In this document: piece by piece, positions 8,025-15,123 of the stretch
How positions within the stretch are numbered: the first letter of the stretch is position 1
Layout of the letters: each line of letters opens with the position of its first letter
Source of the DNA: Bacteroidales bacterium UBA6244
GTDB lineage: Bacteria; Bacteroidota; Bacteroidia; Bacteroidales; F082
Direction of reading: 5' to 3'
Assembly: GCA_002440885.1 (NCBI GenBank)
Contig: DJVY01000068.1
Location: 1-22,830, forward strand
DNA length: 22,830 nt
Notes under the pieces: generated by a model
What the model was told of the DNA's origin: nothing
Seen by the model: only the letters and a program-made list of their open reading frames with translations
Databases searched by the model: none
Position numbers and translations under genes: made by a program

Positions 8025-8981
8025 TTAATGCGCGCTAAAAAACTTTCCCTGCCAGGAGTTTCTTGTTTCAAATTCTTTTTCAATAAGCTGGTTAATCTGA
8101 TCGTTGCGCAACGCGCCCCATCCCGGTCCGGCCAAAAAGCGTGGTGGTACTTCACCTGCGAACCGTTCAATAATAAAATCTGGGTTTAGCTTTTCAGTGA
8201 AATCCACGATAAAACTAACGTAGTCATTCAGAGAAAACAAGTCATAATCAGTGGGGTGTTTTTTGTAATCTATAGCCATTTGAGTTCCGGATACAATCTG
8301 GAGCTGGTGAAATTTGATCCCTGACAATGGCAGTTTGTTGATTACATTTACCGAATCTTTCATCATTTGCCTGGTCTCTCCTGGCAGCCCGAAGATGAAA
8401 TGCGCTCCCACATGCAGCCCGAGTTTGGCAGTCATGCGGATGGCTTTTTCCGATTCTTCAAAGGAGTGCAACCGGTTAATTCGGTCAAGTGTTTGGTTAT
8501 AAATGCTTTCAACACCATATTCAACTACGATGTAGTGCTTTTTATTCAACTCGCTCAGGTAGTTGAGTTTTTCCTCGTCAATACAATCGGGGCGTGTGCC
8601 AATAACCAGGCCTATAACGCCAGGGCGACTTAATGCCTCTTCGTAGAGTATTTTAAGATGATCTAGTGGGGCGTAGGTATTGGAGTAAGGCTGAAAATAC
8701 ACCAAAAAGTTTTCAGCCCGCCGATATCTTTTCTCGTGAAATTGAATTCCTTCTTCAACTTGCTGCGCAATTGGTTTTTGAGGTTGGCAATACGAAGGAT
8801 TAAACGCCTCATTGTTACAATAGGTGCACCCTCCACGGCCTTTGGTTCCATCGCGGTTTGGGCATGTAAAACCGGCATCTACCGTAATTTTCTGAACCCG
8901 CTGTCCCATAATGGATTTGAAATGCTCAGCATAAGCATTGTACCGTCGGTGGTGTTTCCAAGGGAAGAGTAACGGAGTCAT
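8025..8981 (-). CDS. yhcC: YhcC-type radical SAM protein (TIGR01212 family)
   Basis: A 318-residue radical S-adenosylmethionine protein of the YhcC group, whose precise reaction is not established. The iron-sulfur cluster motif is the family-specific CX11CX2C, formed by Cys40, Cys52 and Cys55 in FTCPNRDGTKGRGGCTYC. Further conserved segments are YFQPYSNTYAPLDHLK (about 95-110), VIGTRPDCI (about 126-134) and HFIFGLPGET (about 194-203). The start at MTPLLFPWKHHRRYNAY agrees with the family's N-terminus. It stands alone, converging on the exporter operon. A -7 box (minus-strand TAATTTTG, 9002-9009) lies about 20 bases upstream of the ATG, so it probably has its own promoter. Confidence 0.92.
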   Translation of the reverse strand: MTPLLFPWKHHRRYNAYAEHFKSIMGQRVQKITVDAGFTCPNRDGTKGRGGCTYCNNEAFNPSYCQPQKPIAQQVEEGIQFHEKRYRRAENFLVYFQPYSNTYAPLDHLKILYEEALSRPGVIGLVIGTRPDCIDEEKLNYLSELNKKHYIVVEYGVESIYNQTLDRINRLHSFEESEKAIRMTAKLGLHVGAHFIFGLPGETRQMMKDSVNVINKLPLSGIKFHQLQIVSGTQMAIDYKKHPTDYDLFSLNDYVSFIVDFTEKLNPDFIIERFAGEVPPRFLAGPGWGALRNDQINQLIEKEFETRNSWQGKFFSAH

Positions 8982-9001
8982 TTGTAATGTTGATTATTTA
9001 G

Positions 9002-9009
9002 CAAAATTA
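9002..9009 (-). promoter_or_regulatory. Candidate -7 box for the yhcC-like gene
   Basis: Read on the minus strand this is TAATTTTG, an exact TAnnTTTG match about 20 bases before the start at 8981. The expected -33 TTTG is not clear. Confidence 0.35.
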
Positions 9010-9019
9010 GGTAAAATAC

Positions 9020-9052
9020 GAAGGGGATGAATTAGAAAAATTCACCCCCTTC
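9020..9052 (-). terminator. Probable terminator of the POT transporter gene
   Basis: Two 14-base arms (9020-9033 and 9039-9052) pair around a 5-base loop. The only mismatch is a G-U pair when read as minus-strand RNA, whereas on the plus strand it would be an A-C mismatch; this favours a minus-strand transcript. It begins about 30 bases after the transporter stop and is followed by GTATTTTA, a weak U-tract. Confidence 0.65.
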
Positions 9053-9082
9053 ATTAGATAACTGTGTTCAATATTTTTAAAA

Positions 9083-10603
9083 CTATTTAGCGACCCTTTC
9101 AAGCCATTTAACCATGAATAAAATCGTGGACATAGAAAGAAGTGTTGCAATGACAAAAATGCTCCAGGTCATCCAAATAGGGATGGTATCATAAAGAATC
9201 GCCCCAATAAATAATAGGCCATTGCCCAAAGCTGTGGCTCCTAACCATCCCCCTTGCATCATCCCCTGGTACTGTGGCGGAGACACTTTGGATACGAAGG
9301 AAATACCCATTGGGCTAATAAATAACTCTGCAACTGTAAGTATAAAATAAGTTCCTAACAATAAGAAAGGAGAAACACGTTGCGCATCAGTTAACGGAAT
9401 ACCACCATTGGCAGTGCTGATGGTGGCAAAGTCGGGCAACCCAAAGGATCCGATGGCCATTACTACGAAAGCAAACGAAGTTATTCCCATACCAATAGCA
9501 ATTTTTTTAGGAGTAGAGGGTTCCATATTTCGGGCACGCAGCCATCCAAACAAACCAACAACAATTGGAGTCAGGAATACGACGAAGAATGGATTCATTG
9601 ATTGGAAAATCTCAGCAGAGAAGCTATAAGTGCCTATTTTTAAGACGGTGTAATCACGTGCAAAGAAGGTAAGCGTCAATCCATTTTGGTGGAATGAGAA
9701 CCAGAAGAAGATTACCACACCGAAAACAGCGAGCAAGGCATACATACGCTGTGCAACTTCTTTGGCTTCCATTTTAATTTCGCCAGTAATTTCAATACCT
9801 GAAGATTTCGATTTTGGATTTGGGAAGTTTTTCTTGTTTTTCAGGTAAATGGTTAATGAAACGGCCATGGCGATAATTGCAACACCAAAAGCATAATGGA
9901 AACCTGTGTTAAACACGTTGAGATAGTCGTGTGAGAAAGCGGTAAGGTCGGTAATAGTTTTGCCTGTGGCTTCATTAGCGTAAACCTGGTAACGACCAAT
10001 CGCTTCGGGTGACATAGCTCCGGAAAGGTAAGTGTGACATTGTTCAGGTAGCGTAGCATCGTAGTGCAAGTTGTTTTTTTCGAGCCACCAGTTTCTTACG
10101 CCAACGGCTGCCAGCGGAGCAAAAATGGCTCCTACATTTATAAAGGCGTAAAATAGTGAAAATCCCGAATCTCTTAGTTTGTCATACTTTTCGTTATCAT
10201 ACATCTGACCAACTAACGCTTGTAAGTTCCCTTTGAAAAGTCCGTTTCCAAAGGCAATAACAAACAGTCCAACTATGGTAACTGTTAGAAAAAACGGAAG
10301 ACTGGAAACCGGGGTTGGTGTAGGAATAGCCAGGACGAAATATCCAACGGCCATCATTATCAAACCAACTAAAATAGTGCCTTTAAAATTTTGAATTCTA
10401 TCAGCAATAATACCTCCAACCAAAGCAAGGATGTATATGGAGAAATAAAACGCACCATAAATGATGCCAGCATAGGTTCCATTCAAACCAAACTTGGCTT
10501 GTAAAAACAGCACCAATATAGCCATCATTGTGTAGAATCCAAATCGCTCTCCCATATTTGCAAGAGCGGCAGGAATAAGTCCTTTCGGGTGTCCTTTAAA
10601 CAT
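9083..10603 (-). CDS. POT/PTR family proton-coupled oligopeptide transporter
   Basis: This is a 12-14-helix major-facilitator protein of the proton-dependent oligopeptide transporter family, importing di- and tripeptides or related solutes. I place the start at 10603 (506 residues, MFKGHPKGLIPAALANMGERFGFYTM). The frame stays open to 10696, but that extension would contain a promoter and the gdhA terminator and lacks transporter character. The signature ERFGFY lies at residues 19-24. The usual first Glu of ExxERF is Asn16 here. A hydrophilic linker rich in Lys and Ser (NKKNFPNPKSKSSGIEITGEIKM) separates two helix groups in the middle of the protein. It follows gdhA but has its own promoter and terminator, so it is probably a single-gene unit. 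Exact substrates are not inferable. Confidence 0.9.
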   Translation of the reverse strand: MFKGHPKGLIPAALANMGERFGFYTMMAILVLFLQAKFGLNGTYAGIIYGAFYFSIYILALVGGIIADRIQNFKGTILVGLIMMAVGYFVLAIPTPTPVSSLPFFLTVTIVGLFVIAFGNGLFKGNLQALVGQMYDNEKYDKLRDSGFSLFYAFINVGAIFAPLAAVGVRNWWLEKNNLHYDATLPEQCHTYLSGAMSPEAIGRYQVYANEATGKTITDLTAFSHDYLNVFNTGFHYAFGVAIIAMAVSLTIYLKNKKNFPNPKSKSSGIEITGEIKMEAKEVAQRMYALLAVFGVVIFFWFSFHQNGLTLTFFARDYTVLKIGTYSFSAEIFQSMNPFFVVFLTPIVVGLFGWLRARNMEPSTPKKIAIGMGITSFAFVVMAIGSFGLPDFATISTANGGIPLTDAQRVSPFLLLGTYFILTVAELFISPMGISFVSKVSPPQYQGMMQGGWLGATALGNGLLFIGAILYDTIPIWMTWSIFVIATLLSMSTILFMVKWLERVAK

Positions 10604-10644
10604 AATTTTGAATTTAGTTGTTACATACAATTTTACATGACCGA

Positions 10645-10674
10645 CAAAAATAATGAAATTTGTGAGTGTTGCAA
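10645..10674 (-). promoter_or_regulatory. Promoter of the POT transporter gene
   Basis: On the minus strand TTG (10672-10674) and TATTTTTG (10645-10652) are separated by exactly 19 bases, matching the Bacteroidota TTTG-N19-21-TAnnTTTG layout. The inferred start of transcription, near 10640, lies inside the apparent N-terminal extension of the open frame. This supports translation from 10603. Confidence 0.65.
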
Positions 10675-10695
10675 GATTAATTTCATGCGGTCGCA

Positions 10696-10728
10696 ATAAA
10701 AAAGCCCTCCATCATTTGGAAGGCTTTT
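10696..10728 (-). terminator. Rho-independent terminator of gdhA
   Basis: Arms at 10698-10708/10718-10728 (about 11 pairs, one G-U when read on the minus strand) enclose a short loop and are followed on the minus strand by a run of T (GGGCTTTTTTATT). It lies about 20 bases after the gdhA stop. The arms also read as a weak hairpin on the plus strand, but no plus-strand gene ends here. Confidence 0.8.
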
Positions 10729-10746
10729 GAAAACAAGTTCCTGAGA

Positions 10747-12084
10747 TTATAAAATCCCCTGATCGAGCATGCTGTTGGCTACTTTCAGGAATCCGGCAAT
10801 GTTAGCTCCTTTTACGTAGTCAACAAAACCATCTTCTTTTTTACCGTGTTTTACACAGGCCGCGTGGATATTACGCATAATTCCGTGTAGTTTTTCATCA
10901 ACTTCGGCAGCTGACCATGCCAATTTCATTGAGTTCTGCGACATTTCAAGTCCTGAAGTGGCTACACCACCGGCGTTTACCGCTTTAGCGGGGCCAAACA
11001 AAATCTTGTTCTTCAAGAAAATGTGCATTGCTTCAGGGGTTGAAGGCATGTTAGCACCTTCGGCAACACAGATACAACCATTGTTTACAAGGGTTTGTGC
11101 GTCTTCACCGTTGAGTTCGTTCTGGGTTGCGCATGGTAAAGCTACATCAACCTTTACTTCCCATGGGCGTTTGCCGGCGTGGAAAGTTGCTTCAGGGAAT
11201 TCTTCTGCGTAAGGTGAAACGATGTCCTGGTTCGAAGCACGGAGCTCGAGCAAGTAGTCGATTTTGTCACCGCTAATGCCTTTTGGGTCGTAGATGTATC
11301 CGTCAGGTCCGGAGATGGTCACAACTTTTCCGCCCAATTCGGTTACTTTCAGGGCTGCACCCCAGGCTACGTTGCCAAAGCCAGAAATAGCCACTGTTTT
11401 GCCTTCAAATGAAGTACCTTTGGTAGCCAGCATTTCCTGTGCAAAATATACAGTTCCAAAACCAGTGGCTTCAGGACGAATAAGGCTTCCGCCCCAGTTG
11501 ATGCCTTTTCCGGTCAAAACACCGGTGTGCTCGCTGCGTAGTTTCTTGTACATGCCATAAAGGTAGCCGATTTCTTTTCCGCCAACACCTATGTCGCCGG
11601 CAGGAACATCGGTTTCAGGACCGATGAGTTTCCACAATTCCATCATGAACGACTGGCAGAAACGCATGATTTCACGATCTGATTTTCCTTTCGGGTTGAA
11701 ATCGGAACCACCTTTGCCACCGCCCATAGGTAAGGTGGTGAGTGAGTTTTTAAAGATCTGCTCAAATCCGAGGAATTTCAGGATGCTGAGGTTAACACTG
11801 GGGTGGAAACGCAAACCGCCTTTGTAAGGGCCAATGGCGTTGTTGAACTGCACGCGGTAACCTAAATTCACGTTTACGTTGCCTTTGTCGTCAATCCAGG
11901 TAACTTTAAAGGTTAGAACGCGGTCGGGCTCAATGATGCGCTCAATAATTCCGGCAGTTTCAAACTGCGGATTTTCGTTTACAACTTCTTCAATTGATTC
12001 GAGCACCTCGCGAACTGCTTGAAGGTATTCCAATTCACCCGGATGTTTTTTCTCCAGATCGTTCATTATTTTATTAAGATCCAT
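10747..12084 (-). CDS. gdhA: NADP-type hexameric glutamate dehydrogenase
   Basis: The enzyme reductively aminates 2-oxoglutarate with ammonia to give glutamate, the entry point of nitrogen assimilation. At 445 residues it fits the small hexameric (class I) enzymes. Substrate-site residues include Lys88 in GPYKGGLRF and the catalytic Lys124 in PMGGGKGGSDF; PAGDIGVGGKE (161-171) contains catalytic Asp164. The nucleotide-binding domain follows, with the glycine-rich AISGFGNVAWGAA near residue 233. NADPH use is typical of this subfamily but is an inference from overall similarity. A -7 box (minus-strand TAATTTTG, 12149-12156) lies about 65 bases upstream, giving a leader of roughly 60 bases that contains the palindrome TGTTTAAACA (12116-12125). 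It ends at a strong terminator, so it is likely monocistronic. Confidence 0.96.
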   Translation of the reverse strand: MDLNKIMNDLEKKHPGELEYLQAVREVLESIEEVVNENPQFETAGIIERIIEPDRVLTFKVTWIDDKGNVNVNLGYRVQFNNAIGPYKGGLRFHPSVNLSILKFLGFEQIFKNSLTTLPMGGGKGGSDFNPKGKSDREIMRFCQSFMMELWKLIGPETDVPAGDIGVGGKEIGYLYGMYKKLRSEHTGVLTGKGINWGGSLIRPEATGFGTVYFAQEMLATKGTSFEGKTVAISGFGNVAWGAALKVTELGGKVVTISGPDGYIYDPKGISGDKIDYLLELRASNQDIVSPYAEEFPEATFHAGKRPWEVKVDVALPCATQNELNGEDAQTLVNNGCICVAEGANMPSTPEAMHIFLKNKILFGPAKAVNAGGVATSGLEMSQNSMKLAWSAAEVDEKLHGIMRNIHAACVKHGKKEDGFVDYVKGANIAGFLKVANSMLDQGIL

Positions 12085-12148
12085 AGCTGTAAAATTAATT
12101 TACTTTAAAATCAGTTGTTTAAACAGTATTGTTATTTTTTTAACAGTG

Positions 12149-12156
12149 CAAAATTA
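12149..12156 (-). promoter_or_regulatory. Candidate -7 box of gdhA
   Basis: TAATTTTG on the minus strand is an exact TAnnTTTG match 65 bases before the gdhA start. The -33 position reads ATG rather than TTG (19-base spacing), a weak match. Confidence 0.45.
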
Positions 12157-12231
12157 GAACTAATTTCGATCGGTACATGGGTTTTTAGCAAATATTTTCT
12201 CTTTTTTAATCGTGTCTAAATAGCATTGTAT

Positions 12232-12294
12232 TCAGGAGGTTGCGTTTTACGCTATCGTTTGCGTAAACCATTATTTATCAGGAGGATTTTTTTT
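12232..12294. other. Repeat-flanked hairpin in the gdhA-blaI intergenic region
   Basis: TCAGGAGG occurs twice (12232-12239 and 12278-12285). Between the copies is an inverted repeat, GTTTTACGC (12244-12252) and GCGTAAAC (12261-12268), which pairs with one bulged base. The second copy is followed by A and nine T. Nothing here codes for protein. The rest of the 294-base gap is AT-rich and holds the two divergent promoters. The role is unknown; an untranslated small RNA or regulator site is possible. Confidence 0.35.
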
Positions 12295-12327
12295 TCTGCT
12301 TTAAATGATCAGTAATTTTTTTTTTCA

Positions 12328-12359
12328 TTCCTTTGCAATAATAAACTAAAAAGTTAGTT
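12328..12359 (+). promoter_or_regulatory. Promoter and probable BlaI operator upstream of blaI
   Basis: TTCCTTTG (12328-12335) is an imperfect -7 box. About seven bases later begins AACTAA-AAAG-TTAGTT (12344-12359), a palindrome with six-base arms, placed where transcription would start. That is a classical position for autorepression by BlaI/MecI-type dimers, and the first gene downstream is such a repressor. A close copy is found after the operon at 14360-14375. Operator function is inferred, not shown. Confidence 0.55.
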
Positions 12360-12378
12360 ATATCTAAAAATAGTCATC

Positions 12379-12753
12379 ATGAAACAATTAACTAAAGCGG
12401 AGGAGCAGGTCATGCAGGTGTTGTGGCAATTAAAGAAGGCCTACGTTCGCGATATCATCGATCAGCTTCCCGCGCCCAAGCCGGCCTACAATACGGTTTC
12501 CACCATTGTCCGTATTCTGGAGAGAAAAGGTTTTGTTGGTTACTCGGCTTTTGGTAAGTCGCATGAGTATTTTCCGCGTATCGAAAAAAAGACTTACCGG
12601 AGTCGCTATTTCAAAGAAGTGTTGAAGAATTATTTTGGAGATTCCTACCGATCGCTGGCTTCTTTTTTTACCAAAGAACAGAATTTGTCTATCGAGGAAC
12701 TGGAGGAGATTAAAGGTTTAATAGAGAGGGAAATAGAACGTAAAACGAAATAA
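12379..12753 (+). CDS. BlaI/MecI/CopY family transcriptional repressor
   Basis: A 124-residue winged-helix repressor of the BlaI/MecI family. The N-terminal half (about residues 1-70) carries the DNA-binding domain: LTKAEEQVMQVLWQLKKAYVRDI, then the recognition helix PAYNTVSTIVRILERKGFV (about 35-53) and the wing GKSHEYFPRI. The C-terminal helices (about 72-122), rich in Glu and Lys, form the dimerisation part that the partner protease normally cleaves or disables. It is 15 bases upstream of a BlaR1-type membrane peptidase gene, the standard sensor-repressor pairing. A matching palindrome upstream suggests autorepression. In Bacteroidota such pairs are often not tied to beta-lactamases, and none is encoded in this window. 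Confidence 0.93.
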   Translation: MKQLTKAEEQVMQVLWQLKKAYVRDIIDQLPAPKPAYNTVSTIVRILERKGFVGYSAFGKSHEYFPRIEKKTYRSRYFKEVLKNYFGDSYRSLASFFTKEQNLSIEELEEIKGLIEREIERKTK

Positions 12754-12768
12754 TAAAAAAGCGTTGTT

Positions 12769-14343
12769 ATGGAAACTGTGCTGGGATATTTTGCTCAATC
12801 GAGTCTGGTTCTTATTATCGGATACCTTTTTTATAGGTTGGTTTTTCGATCCGAAGGCTATTTTGTGTTCAATCGGTTTTATTTGTTAGCTGTTCTGTTG
12901 CTGTCCTTGTGTTTACCCTTAATTCCTATTAATATGGGAGAATATGTGAGCGGATATCAGGTGGTAAATTCTATTCAAAATCCAGTGCAAGCCATAAACA
13001 ATTACTTTTTGAGTGAAGTAACCATACAGTCAACTATTGAAAAAACTCGGGATTCAGTATGGCTATCCTGGGAATATTGGTTCTTAAGTGTTTATTCTTT
13101 GGGTGTATTGATTGGCTTAACACGTCTTGTTTTTCGGATTTTACAGTTGTTTAGCCTGATACGCTTTAATTCCAAAAATAAAGTAGGTAGGCTTACTTTT
13201 GTGGTGTTAGATAAAGGAACACCTGTTTTTTCCTTTCTTCATTATGTATTTGTTTCTGAGGAGATAATAGATTTCCCTGATAGAAATCAGCAAATACTTA
13301 CACACGAACAACAACACGTAAGGCAATTACACACCATCGACGTACTATTCTCCGAATTGGCAGCTGTTGTATTCTGGTTTAATCCATTTATCTATTTGAT
13401 GAATAAAGAGATTAGGGAAAATCACGAGCTATTGGCCGATGATACCGTATTGTCGCATTATCCGGATATTAATCAATACATGGTTTTATTGTTTACCCAC
13501 TCTACCCAAATGAACGCTCAATTATTAACACATAATTTTAGTTATTCACTTTTAAAAAGGAGGTTATTTATGATGAAAAAACCAAGAAATCCTTGGCGGT
13601 TTTCTTTCAAGCTGCTTTGGATTGTGCCAGCACTGATGCTTGCCGCGTTTGCATGTTCAAACCCGGATAGTAATAATCAGTCTAAGGCAAATGAGGAATT
13701 CATGGTGAATTCTTACACTACAATTCCGCGCGACAGCGTGGCCCTTCAAATGACACTGAACCCCACAGAAGGTGTGGTTGTGTTTTTGGTTTCGCTTGGC
13801 AAGCAACGTGTTACACAGTTAAATGTTTTCGATGAATCCGGAAATAAGGTGAAGTCGCTTATGGGCGACGAGTGGGGGCCGGGCACTTATGGCATTACCT
13901 GGCGGCCAAATGAGGACAATCAGCCAGCTATAGGGAATTTTTCGTACTTGCTTGTCGCTGATGACATTCATATTCCCGGAAATCTGTCTTTTAACCCTGA
14001 TCCGGTTGAAGCATCTGTGGATGAAACCCCGATATTCACTGTAGTAGAAGACATGCCATCGTATCCGGGAGGTCAAGGAGCAATGATGAAGTTTTTGGCG
14101 GCGAATATTAAATATCCTGCACAGGCCAAAGAAAATGGTATTCAGGGTCGTGTCTTTATTAATTTCGTGGTGGAAGCTGATGGTAAAGTTTCTAATGTTA
14201 AGCTATTACGTGGTATTGGCGGCGGTTGCGATGAAGAAGCCATGCGTGTAGTTAATGCGATGCCTAATTGGACCCCTGGTAAGCAGGATGGAGAAAGCGT
14301 GAGAGTTAGCTTTAACTTGCCTGTTAAATTTACCCTGAACTAA
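12769..14343 (+). CDS. BlaR1-type M56 membrane metallopeptidase with TonB C-terminal domain
   Basis: This 524-residue membrane sensor-protease should sit in the inner membrane and relieve repression by the adjacent BlaI-like protein. Helices lie at about residues 8-24, 34-54 and 104-125, with a fourth at 282-295. The zinc site of the M56 family is HEQQH (179-183), followed by the downstream Glu in ENHELLADD (217-225). After the fourth helix comes a periplasmic region. Residues about 326-398 have a beta-rich pattern ending in GPGTYGITWRPNEDNQPAIGNFSYLL, reminiscent of FlgD-type Ig folds. Residues about 430-524 are a TonB C-terminal-like domain (YPGGQGAMMKFLAANIKYP ... GCDEEAMRVVNAMPNWTPG). There is no penicillin-binding sensor domain as in classical BlaR1. 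Coding ends 45 bases before a terminator hairpin. The signal sensed is unknown. Confidence 0.9.
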   Translation: METVLGYFAQSSLVLIIGYLFYRLVFRSEGYFVFNRFYLLAVLLLSLCLPLIPINMGEYVSGYQVVNSIQNPVQAINNYFLSEVTIQSTIEKTRDSVWLSWEYWFLSVYSLGVLIGLTRLVFRILQLFSLIRFNSKNKVGRLTFVVLDKGTPVFSFLHYVFVSEEIIDFPDRNQQILTHEQQHVRQLHTIDVLFSELAAVVFWFNPFIYLMNKEIRENHELLADDTVLSHYPDINQYMVLLFTHSTQMNAQLLTHNFSYSLLKRRLFMMKKPRNPWRFSFKLLWIVPALMLAAFACSNPDSNNQSKANEEFMVNSYTTIPRDSVALQMTLNPTEGVVVFLVSLGKQRVTQLNVFDESGNKVKSLMGDEWGPGTYGITWRPNEDNQPAIGNFSYLLVADDIHIPGNLSFNPDPVEASVDETPIFTVVEDMPSYPGGQGAMMKFLAANIKYPAQAKENGIQGRVFINFVVEADGKVSNVKLLRGIGGGCDEEAMRVVNAMPNWTPGKQDGESVRVSFNLPVKFTLN

Positions 14344-14359
14344 TTTTTTTAACTTGTTT

Positions 14360-14375
14360 AACTAAGAACTTAGTT
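14360..14375. promoter_or_regulatory. Second BlaI-operator-like palindrome, after blaR1
   Basis: AACTAAG-AA-CTTAGTT is a palindrome with seven-base arms and matches the palindrome at 12344-12359 in 14 of 16 positions. It lies 17 bases after the blaR1 stop, before the terminator. As RNA it could also form a small hairpin. Confidence 0.4.
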
Positions 14376-14388
14376 TACAGATGTCATC

Positions 14389-14427
14389 CCACCCTTGGTT
14401 TCCTTGTATGCCAGGGGTGGTTGTTTT
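14389..14427 (+). terminator. Terminator of the blaI-blaR1 operon
   Basis: CCACCCTTGG (14389-14398) pairs with CCAGGGGTGG (14411-14420) over ten pairs, the single non-Watson-Crick pair being U-G on the plus strand. TTGTTTT follows. The direction and position fit termination of the blaI-blaR1 transcript. Confidence 0.75.
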
Positions 14428-14469
14428 ATCGGTAAAACAGACTTTTCTAAGGTTTGCAACAGAGATGTA

Positions 14470-15123
14470 TCATTCAGACGAAAATTCTTCCATCAGGTTT
14501 CCTTCTTGATAAAACAGCTTGTTCTCGAGATTTCCGTTTTCGTCGAACCATTTTTCGATTCCATCTTTAAGGTTGTTCTTATACGAAATCTCTCGTTTTA
14601 TTTTTCCATTTGGCCACCAGGCTTTTTGTGTTCCTGTTCCTCTGTAATAATTCCCGACACCGATAACTTTTCCATCTTCGTCGTAATAGATCCACCTGCC
14701 ATCGAAAAGCCCCATTTGGTAATATCCGTCAATTTTTATTTGCCCTGATGGATACCACAACCTGAATTTTCCGTTCAGCGTATCGTTGGTGTAATTCTCT
14801 TCCGATAGCGGTTTTCCACGGTCGTCGTAAGTAAGCGCTTTTCCTTGGAGAAGCCCGTTGCTGTATTGCGTTATGCTTTCGATTTTTCCATTTACATACC
14901 AGCGGGTCATCTTACCATCTAGCGTATTGTTGATGTAATTGGCCTCCTGTTCTTTATTCCCGTTTTGAAAGTACCAGATGGCTTTGCCATTGAGTTGGTC
15001 GCTGCTGTATTCCAACTCCGACTTAACCTGTCCATTTTCCCAATAAGTCGTTTTAACATCTGAGCTACATCCCATTGTTGCTAGAACCAGAAGAATCAGA
15101 ATAAGTCGATGCAGTTGTTTCAT
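14470..15123 (-). CDS. MORN/YwqK-repeat lipoprotein
   Basis: The 217-residue protein starts with a short basic and hydrophobic signal ending in a lipobox ATMGC (Cys19), so it should be a lipid-anchored envelope protein. The rest consists of about eight repeats of roughly 20-24 residues of the form W/Y-x-x-NG-x(6-8)-Y-x-N/D-x-x-L-x-G-K. These are MORN-like repeats that databases label 'YwqK family antitoxin'. There is no toxin partner here, so that label should not be read as function. Its ATG overlaps the stop of the upstream LysM gene by one base (TAATG at 15121-15125), a strong sign of translational coupling. The two products probably act together in the envelope. What they bind is unknown. 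Confidence 0.85.
   Translation of the reverse strand: MKQLHRLILILLVLATMGCSSDVKTTYWENGQVKSELEYSSDQLNGKAIWYFQNGNKEQEANYINNTLDGKMTRWYVNGKIESITQYSNGLLQGKALTYDDRGKPLSEENYTNDTLNGKFRLWYPSGQIKIDGYYQMGLFDGRWIYYDEDGKVIGVGNYYRGTGTQKAWWPNGKIKREISYKNNLKDGIEKWFDENGNLENKLFYQEGNLMEEFSSE

Noticed and set aside
10604..10696. N-terminal extension of the POT transporter (31 residues)
   Set aside because: The stretch contains a consensus promoter at 10645-10674 and reaches the gdhA terminator; transporter similarity begins at the Met at 10603.
14395..14748. Plus-strand open frame of 117 codons opposite the MORN lipoprotein
   Set aside because: It overlaps the blaR1 terminator and lies antisense to a well-supported repeat protein.
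14470..15123. MORN-repeat protein as an antitoxin
   Set aside because: The 'YwqK antitoxin' label is a database name; this protein is a lipoprotein in an operon with a LysM protein and has no toxin partner.
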